A DNA stretch of 15,479 nt. Origin: Gaiellasilicea sp045403015. GTDB taxonomy: Bacteria > Actinomycetota > Thermoleophilia > Gaiellales > Gaiellaceae. The DNA is taken from positions 1 to 15,479 of the forward strand of contig JAXIPI010000451.1 in the NCBI GenBank assembly GCA_045403015.1, given 5' to 3'. Below the pieces are notes generated by a model. It was not told the DNA's origin. It saw nothing but the letters and a program-made list of their open reading frames with translations, and ran no database searches. The translations under genes were made by a program, and so were the position numbers. Below, in pieces: positions 5,542 through 11,977 of this stretch. Every line of letters starts with the position of its first letter. Within the stretch, counting starts at the first letter, position 1.

Positions 5542-6777
5542 ATGAGTCTCGTCGTCCAGAAGTTCGGTGGCACCTCCGTCGCGGGACCCGAACGGTTGCA
5601 GGCGGTTGCGCGTCGGCTCGTCGCGGCGCGCAACGCCGGGAACGACGTCGTCGGCGTCCTCTCGGCGATGGGCGGCGCTACCGACGACCTCGTCGATCTC
5701 GCCCATCAGATCTCGCCGGCCCCGGATCCGCGCGAGCTGGACATGCTGCTCTCGGTCGGTGAGCGGATCTCGTGCGCGCTCGCCGCGATGGCGATCCACG
5801 ACCTCGGTCACACGGCGATCTCGCTCACCGGGTCCCAGGCCGGCGTCGTCACGGACACCGAGCACACGCGCGCGAAGGTGCTCGAAATCCGGCCGCAGCG
5901 CATCCACGACGCGCTTGCGCAGGGCGCGATCGTGCTCGTTGCCGGCTTCCAGGGCGTCTCGACCGAGTTCGAGGTGACGACGCTCGGCCGGGGCGGGTCG
6001 GACACGACTGCCGTCGCGCTCGCAGCCGCGCTCGAGGCCGACGCGTGTGAGATCTACACCGACGTCGAGGGAGTCTTCACGGCCGACCCGCGTCTCGTCC
6101 CTCAGGCGCGCAAGCTCGACGCCGTCTCGTACGAGGAGATGCTGGAGCTCGCCGCAGCCGGTGCCAAGGTGCTGATGCTGCGCTCGGTCGAGTTTGCACG
6201 CAACCACGGAGTCCGCATCCACGTCCGTTCGTCGCTCTCCGAGAGCGAGGGAACGTGGGTCGTGAGTCAGGAGGAGTTGATGGAACAGCCGATCATCTCG
6301 GGGATCGCGCACGACACCTCGCAGGCGGAGGTGACGATCCTCGGCGTGCCCGACCGGCCCGGGATCGCGGCGCGCGTCTTTCGCACTCTGGCAGACGTCG
6401 GCATGAACGTAGACATGATCGTCCAGAACGTCTCGGCGGAGGGGCACACGGACATCTCGTTCACGCTTCCGAGGACGGAGATGCAGCGAGCGGTCGAGGT
6501 GCTCGCGCCGCTCGCGGCCGAGATCGAGGCGCGCGGGCTCGCGCACGATCCGGAGATCGCGAAGATCTCGCTCGTCGGCGCCGGGATGCGCACGCACCCG
6601 GGCGTCGCGGCGGACATGTTCGATGCGCTCGCCGAGGCGGGGATCAACATCGGCATCATCTCGACCTCGCCGGTTCGGATCTCGTGCGTCGTTCCGGCCG
6701 CCCAGGTCGAGCGCGCCGTGCAGGCAGTGCACGAGTGCTTCCGACTACACGAGCCGGTAGTGTCCGCCGAGGTCTAG
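5542..6777 (+). CDS. lysC: Aspartokinase (aspartate kinase)
   Basis: A 411-residue cytosolic enzyme that phosphorylates L-aspartate, the first step to lysine, threonine, methionine and diaminopimelate. The N-terminal amino-acid-kinase domain opens with KFGGTSVAGPERL (residues 7-19). TLGRGGSDTTAVALA (about 149-163) and EIYTDVEGVFTADPR are the aspartate- and ATP-site loops. Two ACT regulatory domains follow: VTILGVPDRPGIAARVF...NVDMIVQNVS and ISLVGAGMRTHPGVAADMF...NIGIISTSPVRISCVV. Length and order match monofunctional actinobacterial aspartokinases with alpha and beta products. The next gene in the pathway (asd) is not adjacent. The stop overlaps that of convergent serS in a shared palindromic CTAG. 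Feedback control by lysine and/or threonine through the ACT domains is likely from the family, not shown here. Confidence 0.97.
   Translation: MSLVVQKFGGTSVAGPERLQAVARRLVAARNAGNDVVGVLSAMGGATDDLVDLAHQISPAPDPRELDMLLSVGERISCALAAMAIHDLGHTAISLTGSQAGVVTDTEHTRAKVLEIRPQRIHDALAQGAIVLVAGFQGVSTEFEVTTLGRGGSDTTAVALAAALEADACEIYTDVEGVFTADPRLVPQARKLDAVSYEEMLELAAAGAKVLMLRSVEFARNHGVRIHVRSSLSESEGTWVVSQEELMEQPIISGIAHDTSQAEVTILGVPDRPGIAARVFRTLADVGMNVDMIVQNVSAEGHTDISFTLPRTEMQRAVEVLAPLAAEIEARGLAHDPEIAKISLVGAGMRTHPGVAADMFDALAEAGINIGIISTSPVRISCVVPAAQVERAVQAVHECFRLHEPVVSAEV
6269..6276 (+). promoter_or_regulatory. Internal Shine-Dalgarno in lysC
   Basis: AGGAGGAG lies inside the lysC frame and ends 3 nt before an in-frame ATG at 6280 (5 nt from the AGGAGG core). 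It marks the beta-subunit start. Confidence 0.7.
6280..6777 (+). CDS. lysC: Aspartokinase beta (regulatory) subunit, internal in-frame product of lysC
   Basis: An in-frame ATG at codon 247 of lysC follows a near-perfect Shine-Dalgarno. It would give a 165-residue protein (MEQPIISGIAHD...) holding only the two ACT domains. In Corynebacterium glutamicum and Bacillus subtilis aspartokinase, the beta subunit starts at the equivalent place between the kinase and ACT regions, and the enzyme is an alpha2beta2 tetramer. Most full-length genes in this window lack a Shine-Dalgarno, so its presence exactly here argues for real internal initiation. The product is inferred from position and family precedent. 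Confidence 0.7.
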   Translation: MEQPIISGIAHDTSQAEVTILGVPDRPGIAARVFRTLADVGMNVDMIVQNVSAEGHTDISFTLPRTEMQRAVEVLAPLAAEIEARGLAHDPEIAKISLVGAGMRTHPGVAADMFDALAEAGINIGIISTSPVRISCVVPAAQVERAVQAVHECFRLHEPVVSAEV

Positions 6778-7973
6778 CGGGACACGCGTTCGGGCGCGCC
6801 ATACGCGCGGAGTGCTTCGGGCACTTCGCCCTGGAAGTTCTCCAGGATCGCGAGCAGCGCGCGGTCGGTGACCATCGTGCCGTTCAGCGTGTGAACGGGC
6901 TGCGGCCCACCCTCGCCGCGGTAGCGGATCCCGAGCCGGCGCGCCTGGAAGTCGGTCGTGTTCGAGCAGGAGGTGATCTCGCGGTACCGCTCCTGCGACG
7001 GAAACCACGCCTCGATGTCGACCTTCTTCGCAGCCGGTGCGCCCAGGTCGCCCGCCGCGATGTTCATCACGCGGTAGGGCAGGCCGAGCTCCTGAACGAA
7101 CGCCTCCTCGAGCGCGATCATCCTCGCGTGCTCGTCCCACGACTCCTCCGGGAGCGTGTAGACGAACATCTCGACCTTGTTGAACTGGTGGACCCTGAAC
7201 ATCCCGCGCGTGTCCTTGCCGGCGGCACCCGCCTCGCGGCGGAAGTTGGTCGAGAAGCCCGCATAGCGGAGCGGCAGCTCTTCGGCGGGAATGATCTCGC
7301 CCATGTGCAGGCCTGCGAGCGCGACCTCGGACGTGCCCGTTAGATAGAGGTCGTCGTCGGCCAGCGCGTAGATGTTCGAGCGCTCGGTCGGGAAGAAGCC
7401 GGTGCCGGTCATCGCCTCCTCGCGCACGAGCACGGGCGGCAGTACGGGCGTGAAGCCGTTCCGTGCCAGGTGGTCGAGCGCGGCCCGGTAGAGCGCGAAC
7501 GCGAGCAGGGCGGTGTCGCCGATCAGGTAGCCGAAGCGCGAGCCCGAGAGCTTCGCCGCACGGTCCATGTCGAAGCGGCCGACTTCCGTGTGCTCGCGTG
7601 CCTCTGCCAGGGCAGGCGGCTCACCCGAGCGGCTGAGCTCGACGGCGTCGTCCTCTTCCGTACCGTCAGGCGACGACTCGTGCGGCGGGTTCGGGATCTT
7701 CGCCAGCGCTTCGTCGCGTGCAGTCTCGGCGGCCGCGAGCTCCTCCTCGGCGGCGCGCAGGTCCTCCTTCACCTGCTGCATCTCGGCGAGCTGCTCCGGC
7801 GAGGGCTTGCCCTTCAGCTTGGTCTTGCTCCGCAGCTCGTCGATCCGCGGCACCAGCGCGCGCCAGCGCTCGTCGGCCTCGAGTACTGCGTCGAAGGCCT
7901 CGGCGGCGCCCTTCCGCGCCAGCGCGGCGCGGTAGGTGTCGGGGTCGCTGCGCGCCGCTTTCAGATCGATCAT
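6774..7973 (-). CDS. serS: Seryl-tRNA synthetase
   Basis: A 399-residue class II synthetase that charges tRNA-Ser with serine. The N-terminal MIDLKAARSDPDTYRAALARKG and the following charged segment (about 30-110, KTKLKGKPSPEQLAEMQQVKEDLRAAEEELAAAE) form the long antiparallel coiled-coil arm that binds the long variable arm of tRNA-Ser. The catalytic core has FRREAGAAGKDTRGMFRVHQFNKVEMF (motif 2), EITSCSNTTDFQARRLGIRYR and the motif 3 region LNGTMVTDRALLAILENFQ. The start at 7973 matches the family N-terminus and sits 7 nt after a TAGACT box; an earlier ATG at 8096 lies inside the foldback element and is rejected. A tRNA-Ser(UGA) gene lies 1.4 kb away. Confidence 0.97.
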   Translation of the reverse strand: MIDLKAARSDPDTYRAALARKGAAEAFDAVLEADERWRALVPRIDELRSKTKLKGKPSPEQLAEMQQVKEDLRAAEEELAAAETARDEALAKIPNPPHESSPDGTEEDDAVELSRSGEPPALAEAREHTEVGRFDMDRAAKLSGSRFGYLIGDTALLAFALYRAALDHLARNGFTPVLPPVLVREEAMTGTGFFPTERSNIYALADDDLYLTGTSEVALAGLHMGEIIPAEELPLRYAGFSTNFRREAGAAGKDTRGMFRVHQFNKVEMFVYTLPEESWDEHARMIALEEAFVQELGLPYRVMNIAAGDLGAPAAKKVDIEAWFPSQERYREITSCSNTTDFQARRLGIRYRGEGGPQPVHTLNGTMVTDRALLAILENFQGEVPEALRAYGAPERVSR

Positions 7974-7980
7974 GCGCGGG

Positions 7981-7986
7981 AGTCTA
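7981..7986 (-). promoter_or_regulatory. -10 box of serS (leaderless)
   Basis: The minus strand reads TAGACT, then seven bases (cccgcgc), then the serS ATG. It directly abuts the end of the 161-nt foldback at 7987, so any -35 lies within the foldback arm. Confidence 0.55.
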
Positions 7987-8147
7987 GAGCTGCCTATGTA
8001 GTGAGGCCTCGTCGCCGGAGTGCGCTGGGTGGTGCGAGGCAAGGACGCAGGGAGCGTCGATATGCAGGCATATCGGCGCGACTGAGGACGCCGCATCGCG
8101 CCGCCCAGCGTGCTCCGGCGGCTCAGGCTTTACTGCGTAGGCAGCTC
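7987..8147. repeat. 161-nt foldback element (long imperfect inverted repeat)
   Basis: Arm 7987-8040 pairs with 8093-8147: 43 Watson-Crick pairs, 9 G-U pairs, 2 mismatches and one bulged base. An internal loop follows (8041-8053 with 8080-8092), then an apical stem GCGTCGATATGC / GCATATCGGCGC (8054-8065 with 8068-8079). Every arm difference within the helices that is a transition is G-U compatible in plus-strand RNA and would be an A-C mismatch in minus-strand RNA. It occupies the whole gap between the HAD gene and serS and encodes the last residues and stop of the HAD gene. It could be a structured RNA, a REP/MITE-like element, or a processing/attenuation hairpin. No other copy is seen in the window. 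Confidence 0.85.
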
Positions 8148-8960
8148 CAGGTACGCCTCGATCGCCTGCGCGACCCCCTGTTCCTCCGGGCCGGGGCAGA
8201 GCCAGTCCGCCTTCGCCTTCAACAGCTCGTTCCCGTTCTCGACGCAGACACCGTAGCCCGCCCAACCGAGCAGCTCCAGGTCGTTCTCACCGTCGCCGAA
8301 CGCCACCGTGTGGGGCGCCGTGAAGCCGAGATGCTCCGCCACGAACCCGAGCCCGCTCCCCTTCGAGATGCGCGGGCTGGCCAGCTCGAGGAAGTACGGA
8401 AGGGACTTGGCGATGTACAGCCGGTCGCCGAACTGCTCGACGAGCGTCGGGCGGAATGCGTCGAGTGCTGCCGGGTCGTCGACGAGGACGAGCTTGGTCG
8501 GCGGGCGCTCGAGCCACCCGAGCAGGTCGCCGACCTCGCTGATCGACAGGCTCTGGAAGTTGGCGTACCGGCGTGCGTTCTCCGTCACGTTGGAGACGTA
8601 GAGCTCGTCGTCGACGTAGCAGTTGAGAGCGAAGCCGTTCGCCTGGACGACCGCGATCGCCTCGCGCGCGAGCTGCAGCGGGATGGGCTCGTGCAACAGC
8701 CATTCGCGCGTCACTGGATCGACAACTGCAGCGCCCTGGTAGCAGACCAGCGGCTCCTCGATGCCCGCGGCCTGGGCGTAGGGCAGCGCCGAGCGGAACA
8801 TCCGCCCGGTCGCGATCACGACACGGATCCCGGCCGCGCGGGCGGCGCGGATCGCGGCGATCGTGCGCGGGGGGAGGACGCCGTCGTGCATGAGCACCGT
8901 ACGATCGAGATCGGTCGCAAACGCGGCAACCTCACGCGGGAAGCCGGCCGGGAGGTTCAG
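8130..8960 (-). CDS. Cof-type HAD-superfamily phosphatase (start codon uncertain)
   Basis: About 276 residues with all HAD hydrolase motifs: motif I ATDLDRT (nucleophile Asp17 and Asp19, counting from the assumed start), motif II VIATGR, motif III lysine in ISKGSGLGFVAEHLG, and motif IV VAFGDGENDLELL. The large cap between motifs II and III makes it a C2B/Cof-type enzyme, usually acting on sugar phosphates or cofactor phosphates; the substrate is unknown. No in-frame ATG, GTG or TTG lies between the end of the cytochrome gene and motif I. The best candidate is CTG at 8958-8960, overlapping the cytochrome stop as CTGA, which suggests translational coupling. The last codons (E-L-P-T-Q-stop) fall inside the foldback element. 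Confidence 0.85.
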   Translation of the reverse strand: MNLPAGFPREVAAFATDLDRTVLMHDGVLPPRTIAAIRAARAAGIRVVIATGRMFRSALPYAQAAGIEEPLVCYQGAAVVDPVTREWLLHEPIPLQLAREAIAVVQANGFALNCYVDDELYVSNVTENARRYANFQSLSISEVGDLLGWLERPPTKLVLVDDPAALDAFRPTLVEQFGDRLYIAKSLPYFLELASPRISKGSGLGFVAEHLGFTAPHTVAFGDGENDLELLGWAGYGVCVENGNELLKAKADWLCPGPEEQGVAQAIEAYLELPTQ

Positions 8961-9364
8961 CCCTGCGTCGAGTCGACGACGTACTGGGCTACATCGGCGA
9001 TCTCCTGATCGCTGAGCTGGCCCTTGAACGACGGCATTGCTCCGGAGCCGTTCGTGACCCGGTCGGTCGCGAGAGCGAGGTCCGGCTTCGCGTCGTCGAG
9101 GTTCGGGCCGACATTGCCGGTCGAGCCCGCGGCCTCGAGCGTGTGGCAGCCGCCGCAGCCCGCCGAGGCATAGATCTTCTCGCCGTTCGCGGCGTCGCCT
9201 TCCAGCGTCGAGGTCGATCCCTCCTCGGCCGTCGTCGCCGCCGGAAGCGTCCCCTCGACGGTCTCGGGAGTCGCCGTAGTCACCTCGCCGCCGCCGCACC
9301 CGGCGAGGCCGACCGGGAGTGCGATCAGGGCGAGCAGAGCGAGCAACATGGCGGCGCGGCGCAT
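8957..9364 (-). CDS. Cytochrome c lipoprotein (alternative, separate start in the same frame)
   Basis: Starting at the in-frame ATG 9362-9364 this is a complete 135-residue lipoprotein. It has a short basic start (MRR), a hydrophobic core, and a lipobox VGLAGC with Cys23. A GGGEVTT... linker rich in Thr/Ser/Glu follows, then a class I cytochrome c domain with CGGCH and a distal Met ligand in GAMPSF. It would carry electrons at the outer face of the cytoplasmic membrane. A TAAGCT box lies 8 nt upstream of the ATG, close to the leaderless pattern of other genes here, which supports an independent product. No oxidase or other respiratory gene is adjacent, so its redox partner is unknown. This entry overlaps the longer frame because both readings are supported. 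Confidence 0.6.
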   Translation of the reverse strand: MRRAAMLLALLALIALPVGLAGCGGGEVTTATPETVEGTLPAATTAEEGSTSTLEGDAANGEKIYASAGCGGCHTLEAAGSTGNVGPNLDDAKPDLALATDRVTNGSGAMPSFKGQLSDQEIADVAQYVVDSTQG

Positions 9365-10714
9365 CGACGGAGAGCTTAACGCGCCCCGCAGGGGCGAGTG
9401 CCGGGCAAGTGTGACTGCGATCGCCGCCCCGATCCCGAGCACGTCGGCTGGCGTGTCGTTGACCACGAGCGAGACTGCGAGGGCGACGAGGAACGCGTCC
9501 AGCACGGCATCGCGTCTGGCGCGGAGAGCCACGAGGAAGAGCGTCACGAACGATCCCAGCACGACCACCGCGGCGCCGAAGCTCGCGGTCGTGCGGCGCA
9601 CCGACAATTCGATCCGGTCGGCGATGTCACCCGCGAGCGCGAATGGACCATCGCCGACGGCGTGGGTGACATGGCTGGAGCCTCCGGTTGCGGCGTCGAC
9701 CGCGAGCAGCAGGAGCGCGAGCGCGACCGCGCCCGTGACAACGGCGGCCGCGAGCTGCGGGGTCGGCCGGCGGTCGCGGAGGCGCAGGACGAGCACGAGG
9801 TATGCGACCGCGAGCACGACGATCCCGCCGCCGTCGGCGCCGAACCGGGTGCCGCCGATCGTCACGAACGCCAGGGCGCCGACGGCGACTCCGGCGCGGC
9901 CGAGTAGCGCGGCGCCGAGGAGCGATGGCACGAGCAACATCGTCTCGAGCAGGTTGTTGATCCCGTAGAACCGGCCCGACTGCGAGGGGCCGAACGGAGA
10001 GAGAGCGACCGTCTCAGCGTCCAGCCCCATCGAGACGAGGTACGCCGCCAGGATCGCTGCGCAGGCGAGTCCGAGCGGAAGGGCCACGGCCGCGACTCCG
10101 GCTGCAATTGCGATCGTCGGATCGAGCCAGAGATTCGCGGCCAGCACGACGAGGAGGGCTCGCGGTGCGAGTTGCGGACGCACGAGCGCGAGCCCGATCA
10201 ACAGCGCCGCGAGCGCAATCGTCAGCGGCAGGCGGAGCTCGTCGTTCCGTTCGATCCGGTGGTCAAGCGTCTGCAGCGCCTCCACCGGGTCGTCGCTCGG
10301 GACCAACCTCAGCCGGCCGGTGGCGACATCCGTGACCGAGACGAGCCCGTCGATGCGGGTCGAGTCGGAGGTGAGCAGTCCGCGCTCGCCCAGCAGCGCG
10401 ATTGGATAGCGCCGGTCGTTCTCGGTTCGGCCCGGGGGAGGCAATGAGACGAGGATCTCCGGGCCAGCCGCGGCGCCGAGTGCGATCAGGGGCTCACTGC
10501 GCGCGACTCCGCCGAGGAGGTCGTGCTCGAGCTTCCCCCGCAGGAGTGCGGCAAGCGCCGACTCGCGGGTGACGGTCGGTCCCGCTCCGGGCACGAGCAG
10601 CCCGATGGCCGCTCGGTCCGCGTAGTCCGCCGGGTCGAACGGTGCCACGACGCGAACTCCCGCCTCGGCGGGGGCGGTGACGACGAGCGCGAGCAGGACG
10701 AGCAAGAGTCGCAT
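8957..10714 (-). CDS. Polytopic membrane protein continuous with a C-terminal cytochrome c domain
   Basis: A 585-residue open frame. Residues 1-18 are a signal peptide (MRLLLVLLALVVTAPAEA), and 20-160 an extracytoplasmic domain. About 162-450 hold roughly eight hydrophobic segments, with the conserved-looking loop SGRFYGINNLLETMLL (247-262) and GGTRFGADGGG (287-297). I do not recognise a named family for this part. Residues 451-473 look like a lipoprotein signal (MRRAAMLLALLALIALPVGLAGC). A Thr/Ser/Glu-rich linker follows, then a monohaem cytochrome c with CGGCH (520-524) and a probable Met560 ligand (GAMPSF). It could be a true fusion, with the lipobox helix acting as last membrane span, or two genes joined by loss of a stop. 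The start follows a weak GAGAAT box 7 nt upstream and is divergent from the sigma factor. Confidence 0.75.
   Translation of the reverse strand: MRLLLVLLALVVTAPAEAGVRVVAPFDPADYADRAAIGLLVPGAGPTVTRESALAALLRGKLEHDLLGGVARSEPLIALGAAAGPEILVSLPPPGRTENDRRYPIALLGERGLLTSDSTRIDGLVSVTDVATGRLRLVPSDDPVEALQTLDHRIERNDELRLPLTIALAALLIGLALVRPQLAPRALLVVLAANLWLDPTIAIAAGVAAVALPLGLACAAILAAYLVSMGLDAETVALSPFGPSQSGRFYGINNLLETMLLVPSLLGAALLGRAGVAVGALAFVTIGGTRFGADGGGIVVLAVAYLVLVLRLRDRRPTPQLAAAVVTGAVALALLLLAVDAATGGSSHVTHAVGDGPFALAGDIADRIELSVRRTTASFGAAVVVLGSFVTLFLVALRARRDAVLDAFLVALAVSLVVNDTPADVLGIGAAIAVTLARHSPLRGALSSPSMRRAAMLLALLALIALPVGLAGCGGGEVTTATPETVEGTLPAATTAEEGSTSTLEGDAANGEKIYASAGCGGCHTLEAAGSTGNVGPNLDDAKPDLALATDRVTNGSGAMPSFKGQLSDQEIADVAQYVVDSTQG
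9373..9378 (-). promoter_or_regulatory. Possible -10 box of the cytochrome lipoprotein
   Basis: The minus strand reads TAAGCT, 8 nt before the internal ATG at 9364. The TAA inside it is also a stop codon one base out of frame with the membrane protein. Confidence 0.35.
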
Positions 10715-10770
10715 CCGCGGGATTCTCACGTCTGCCGTATCCCGACCTGCCCCTCGCTCGTTGACAACCC

Positions 10771-11901
10771 ATGACTCCGCCGGATCCGCGGCTGGACATC
10801 GAGGGCCTCTATCGAAGCCATCGAACCGAGGTGTACCGTGCGGCGCTGCGAAAGGTCGGCGACCACCACGAAGCCGAGGACGTGACGCAGACCGCGTTCC
10901 TGGACGCCTACAAGGCGATCCTGCGCGGCTCGAAACCGGATCTGCCGCGCGCATGGCTGCTCGCAATCGCCGAGAACGTCCGGCGTCGCCGCTTCCGCAC
11001 GATGCTCGGGCGGCCGCGCGAGGAGCCGCTCGAGGATGAGACCCTGCCGTCGGCCGAGCCGCCGTGGCGCGCGCAGACCGAAGAAATCCGCACCGCACTC
11101 TCGAGACTGGGCGAGAGCCAGCGGAAGGTGTTCCTGTTGCGCGAGCTGGGCGGATTCTCGTACGACGAGATTGCAGTTCAGCTCGACATCTCCGTGCCGG
11201 CCGTGCAGATGTTGCTCTTCCGCGCGCGCCAGAGATTGCGCACTGAGCTCCGCCGCTCCGGGTCGGTTCGCCTCGGCGGGCTCATTCCCGTTCCTCACTG
11301 GGTCCTCGGTCTCGCCGACCGGGTTCCCGCAGCCGTTGCGGTCCCACGCGTCGCCGGCCTCGTCGCGGCAAGCGTCATCGCGGCCGGAGTGGGCGTCACG
11401 TCGGAGGTGTCGGTGGCCGAGCCGAATTCCCCATCGGCCGATCCGGCTCGAGCGGCGGCGCAGATCTCCGGCCAGGTGCTCGCGCGCGTCTCGACGCCTG
11501 CCGCGAGGGCACCCAAGGTGACCATTCGCGCCGCCGTTCTCACCACGCAACCGAAGCGCGCCGCCGCGGCGAAGCACTCCGCCGTGAGCGCGCCTCTGGC
11601 CATGGTCGTCGATCAGGGCGGCGCGGAGCCGGCCGCCCCTATCGCACCTCCCGCGATCCTGGGGATGGACGGCCCTGCTCCTGCGCCTGCCCTCCTTCCT
11701 GCCTTGCCGCCCGTTTCCCAAGCGCCGACCGTGACGGTGGTGGGGGCTTTGCGGCCACCGTTGCCGGAGCCGCCGGTACTGGAGGGCGTCCCGGCGCTTC
11801 CGGACATTCCGATCGTCGTGCAGCCGCCGCTGCCTCCTGCGCTTCCGGGCGGTGTCGAGGTCACGATCCCCGAGCTCACGAGCGTCCGAATCGGCCCGTG
11901 A
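10771..11901 (+). CDS. ECF sigma factor with transmembrane segment and Pro-rich C-terminal extension
   Basis: A 376-residue protein. Residues about 10-78 are sigma region 2 (LYRSHRTEVYRAALRKVGD, AEDVTQTAFLDAYKAI, PRAWLLAIAENVRRRRFR). Residues 105-162 are region 4 (ALSRLGESQRKVFLLRELGGFSYDEIAVQLDI...RARQRLRTELRR). Standard ECF sigmas end near residue 190. This one continues through an amphipathic stretch (GLIPVPHWVLGLADRVP) and a likely membrane span at about 191-212 (VPRVAGLVAASVIAAGVGV). The outer tail of about 160 residues is Ala/Pro-rich, dense with PP and LP near the end. It may be membrane-tethered and released or gated by a signal, like a sigma fused to its own anchor. No separate anti-sigma gene is adjacent. 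It is divergent, 56 bases from the membrane/cytochrome gene, a plausible target. No Shine-Dalgarno is seen. Confidence 0.87.
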   Translation: MTPPDPRLDIEGLYRSHRTEVYRAALRKVGDHHEAEDVTQTAFLDAYKAILRGSKPDLPRAWLLAIAENVRRRRFRTMLGRPREEPLEDETLPSAEPPWRAQTEEIRTALSRLGESQRKVFLLRELGGFSYDEIAVQLDISVPAVQMLLFRARQRLRTELRRSGSVRLGGLIPVPHWVLGLADRVPAAVAVPRVAGLVAASVIAAGVGVTSEVSVAEPNSPSADPARAAAQISGQVLARVSTPAARAPKVTIRAAVLTTQPKRAAAAKHSAVSAPLAMVVDQGGAEPAAPIAPPAILGMDGPAPAPALLPALPPVSQAPTVTVVGALRPPLPEPPVLEGVPALPDIPIVVQPPLPPALPGGVEVTIPELTSVRIGP

Positions 11902-11934
11902 TCACGAGGGTCTTGCCCCCGGCATGAGATAAGA

Positions 11935-11949
11935 GGCGTCGAGCACGCC
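11935..11949 (+). terminator. Weak hairpin after the sigma factor gene
   Basis: GGCGT and ACGCC flank a 5-nt loop, 33 bases past the sigma factor stop. It could end that transcript, but the stem is short and there is no T-run. Confidence 0.25.
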
Positions 11950-11965
11950 GATCCTTTCGGTGGGT

Positions 11966-11971
11966 TACGGT
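11966..11971 (+). promoter_or_regulatory. -10 box of the MBL hydrolase gene (leaderless)
   Basis: TACGGT, six bases (gcggac), then GTG at 11978. It selects 11978 as the start over the in-frame GTG at 11960. Confidence 0.55.
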
Positions 11972-11977
11972 GCGGAC

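Noticed and set aside
7974..8096. Upstream ATG (8096) for serS
   Set aside because: The extra 41 residues would be translated from the foldback element and do not match the synthetase N-terminus.
7974..8130. T-box or other tRNA-sensing riboswitch upstream of serS
   Set aside because: serS has a -10 only 7 nt before its ATG, and the foldback has no visible T-box bulge or specifier loop with a serine codon.
10761..10766. Perfect TTGACA -35 consensus just before the sigma factor ATG
   Set aside because: A -10 at the normal distance would fall inside the coding region and no TANNNT is seen there. It may be chance.
10715..11098. Upstream extension of the membrane/cytochrome frame into the sigma factor gene
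   Set aside because: The first 128 codons are Arg/Ala-rich shadow of the sigma gene; the signal peptide starts at 10714.
11960..11977. In-frame GTG at 11960 as start of the MBL hydrolase
   Set aside because: The later GTG at 11978 has the TACGGT-N6 pattern shared by six other genes and matches the expected N-terminus.
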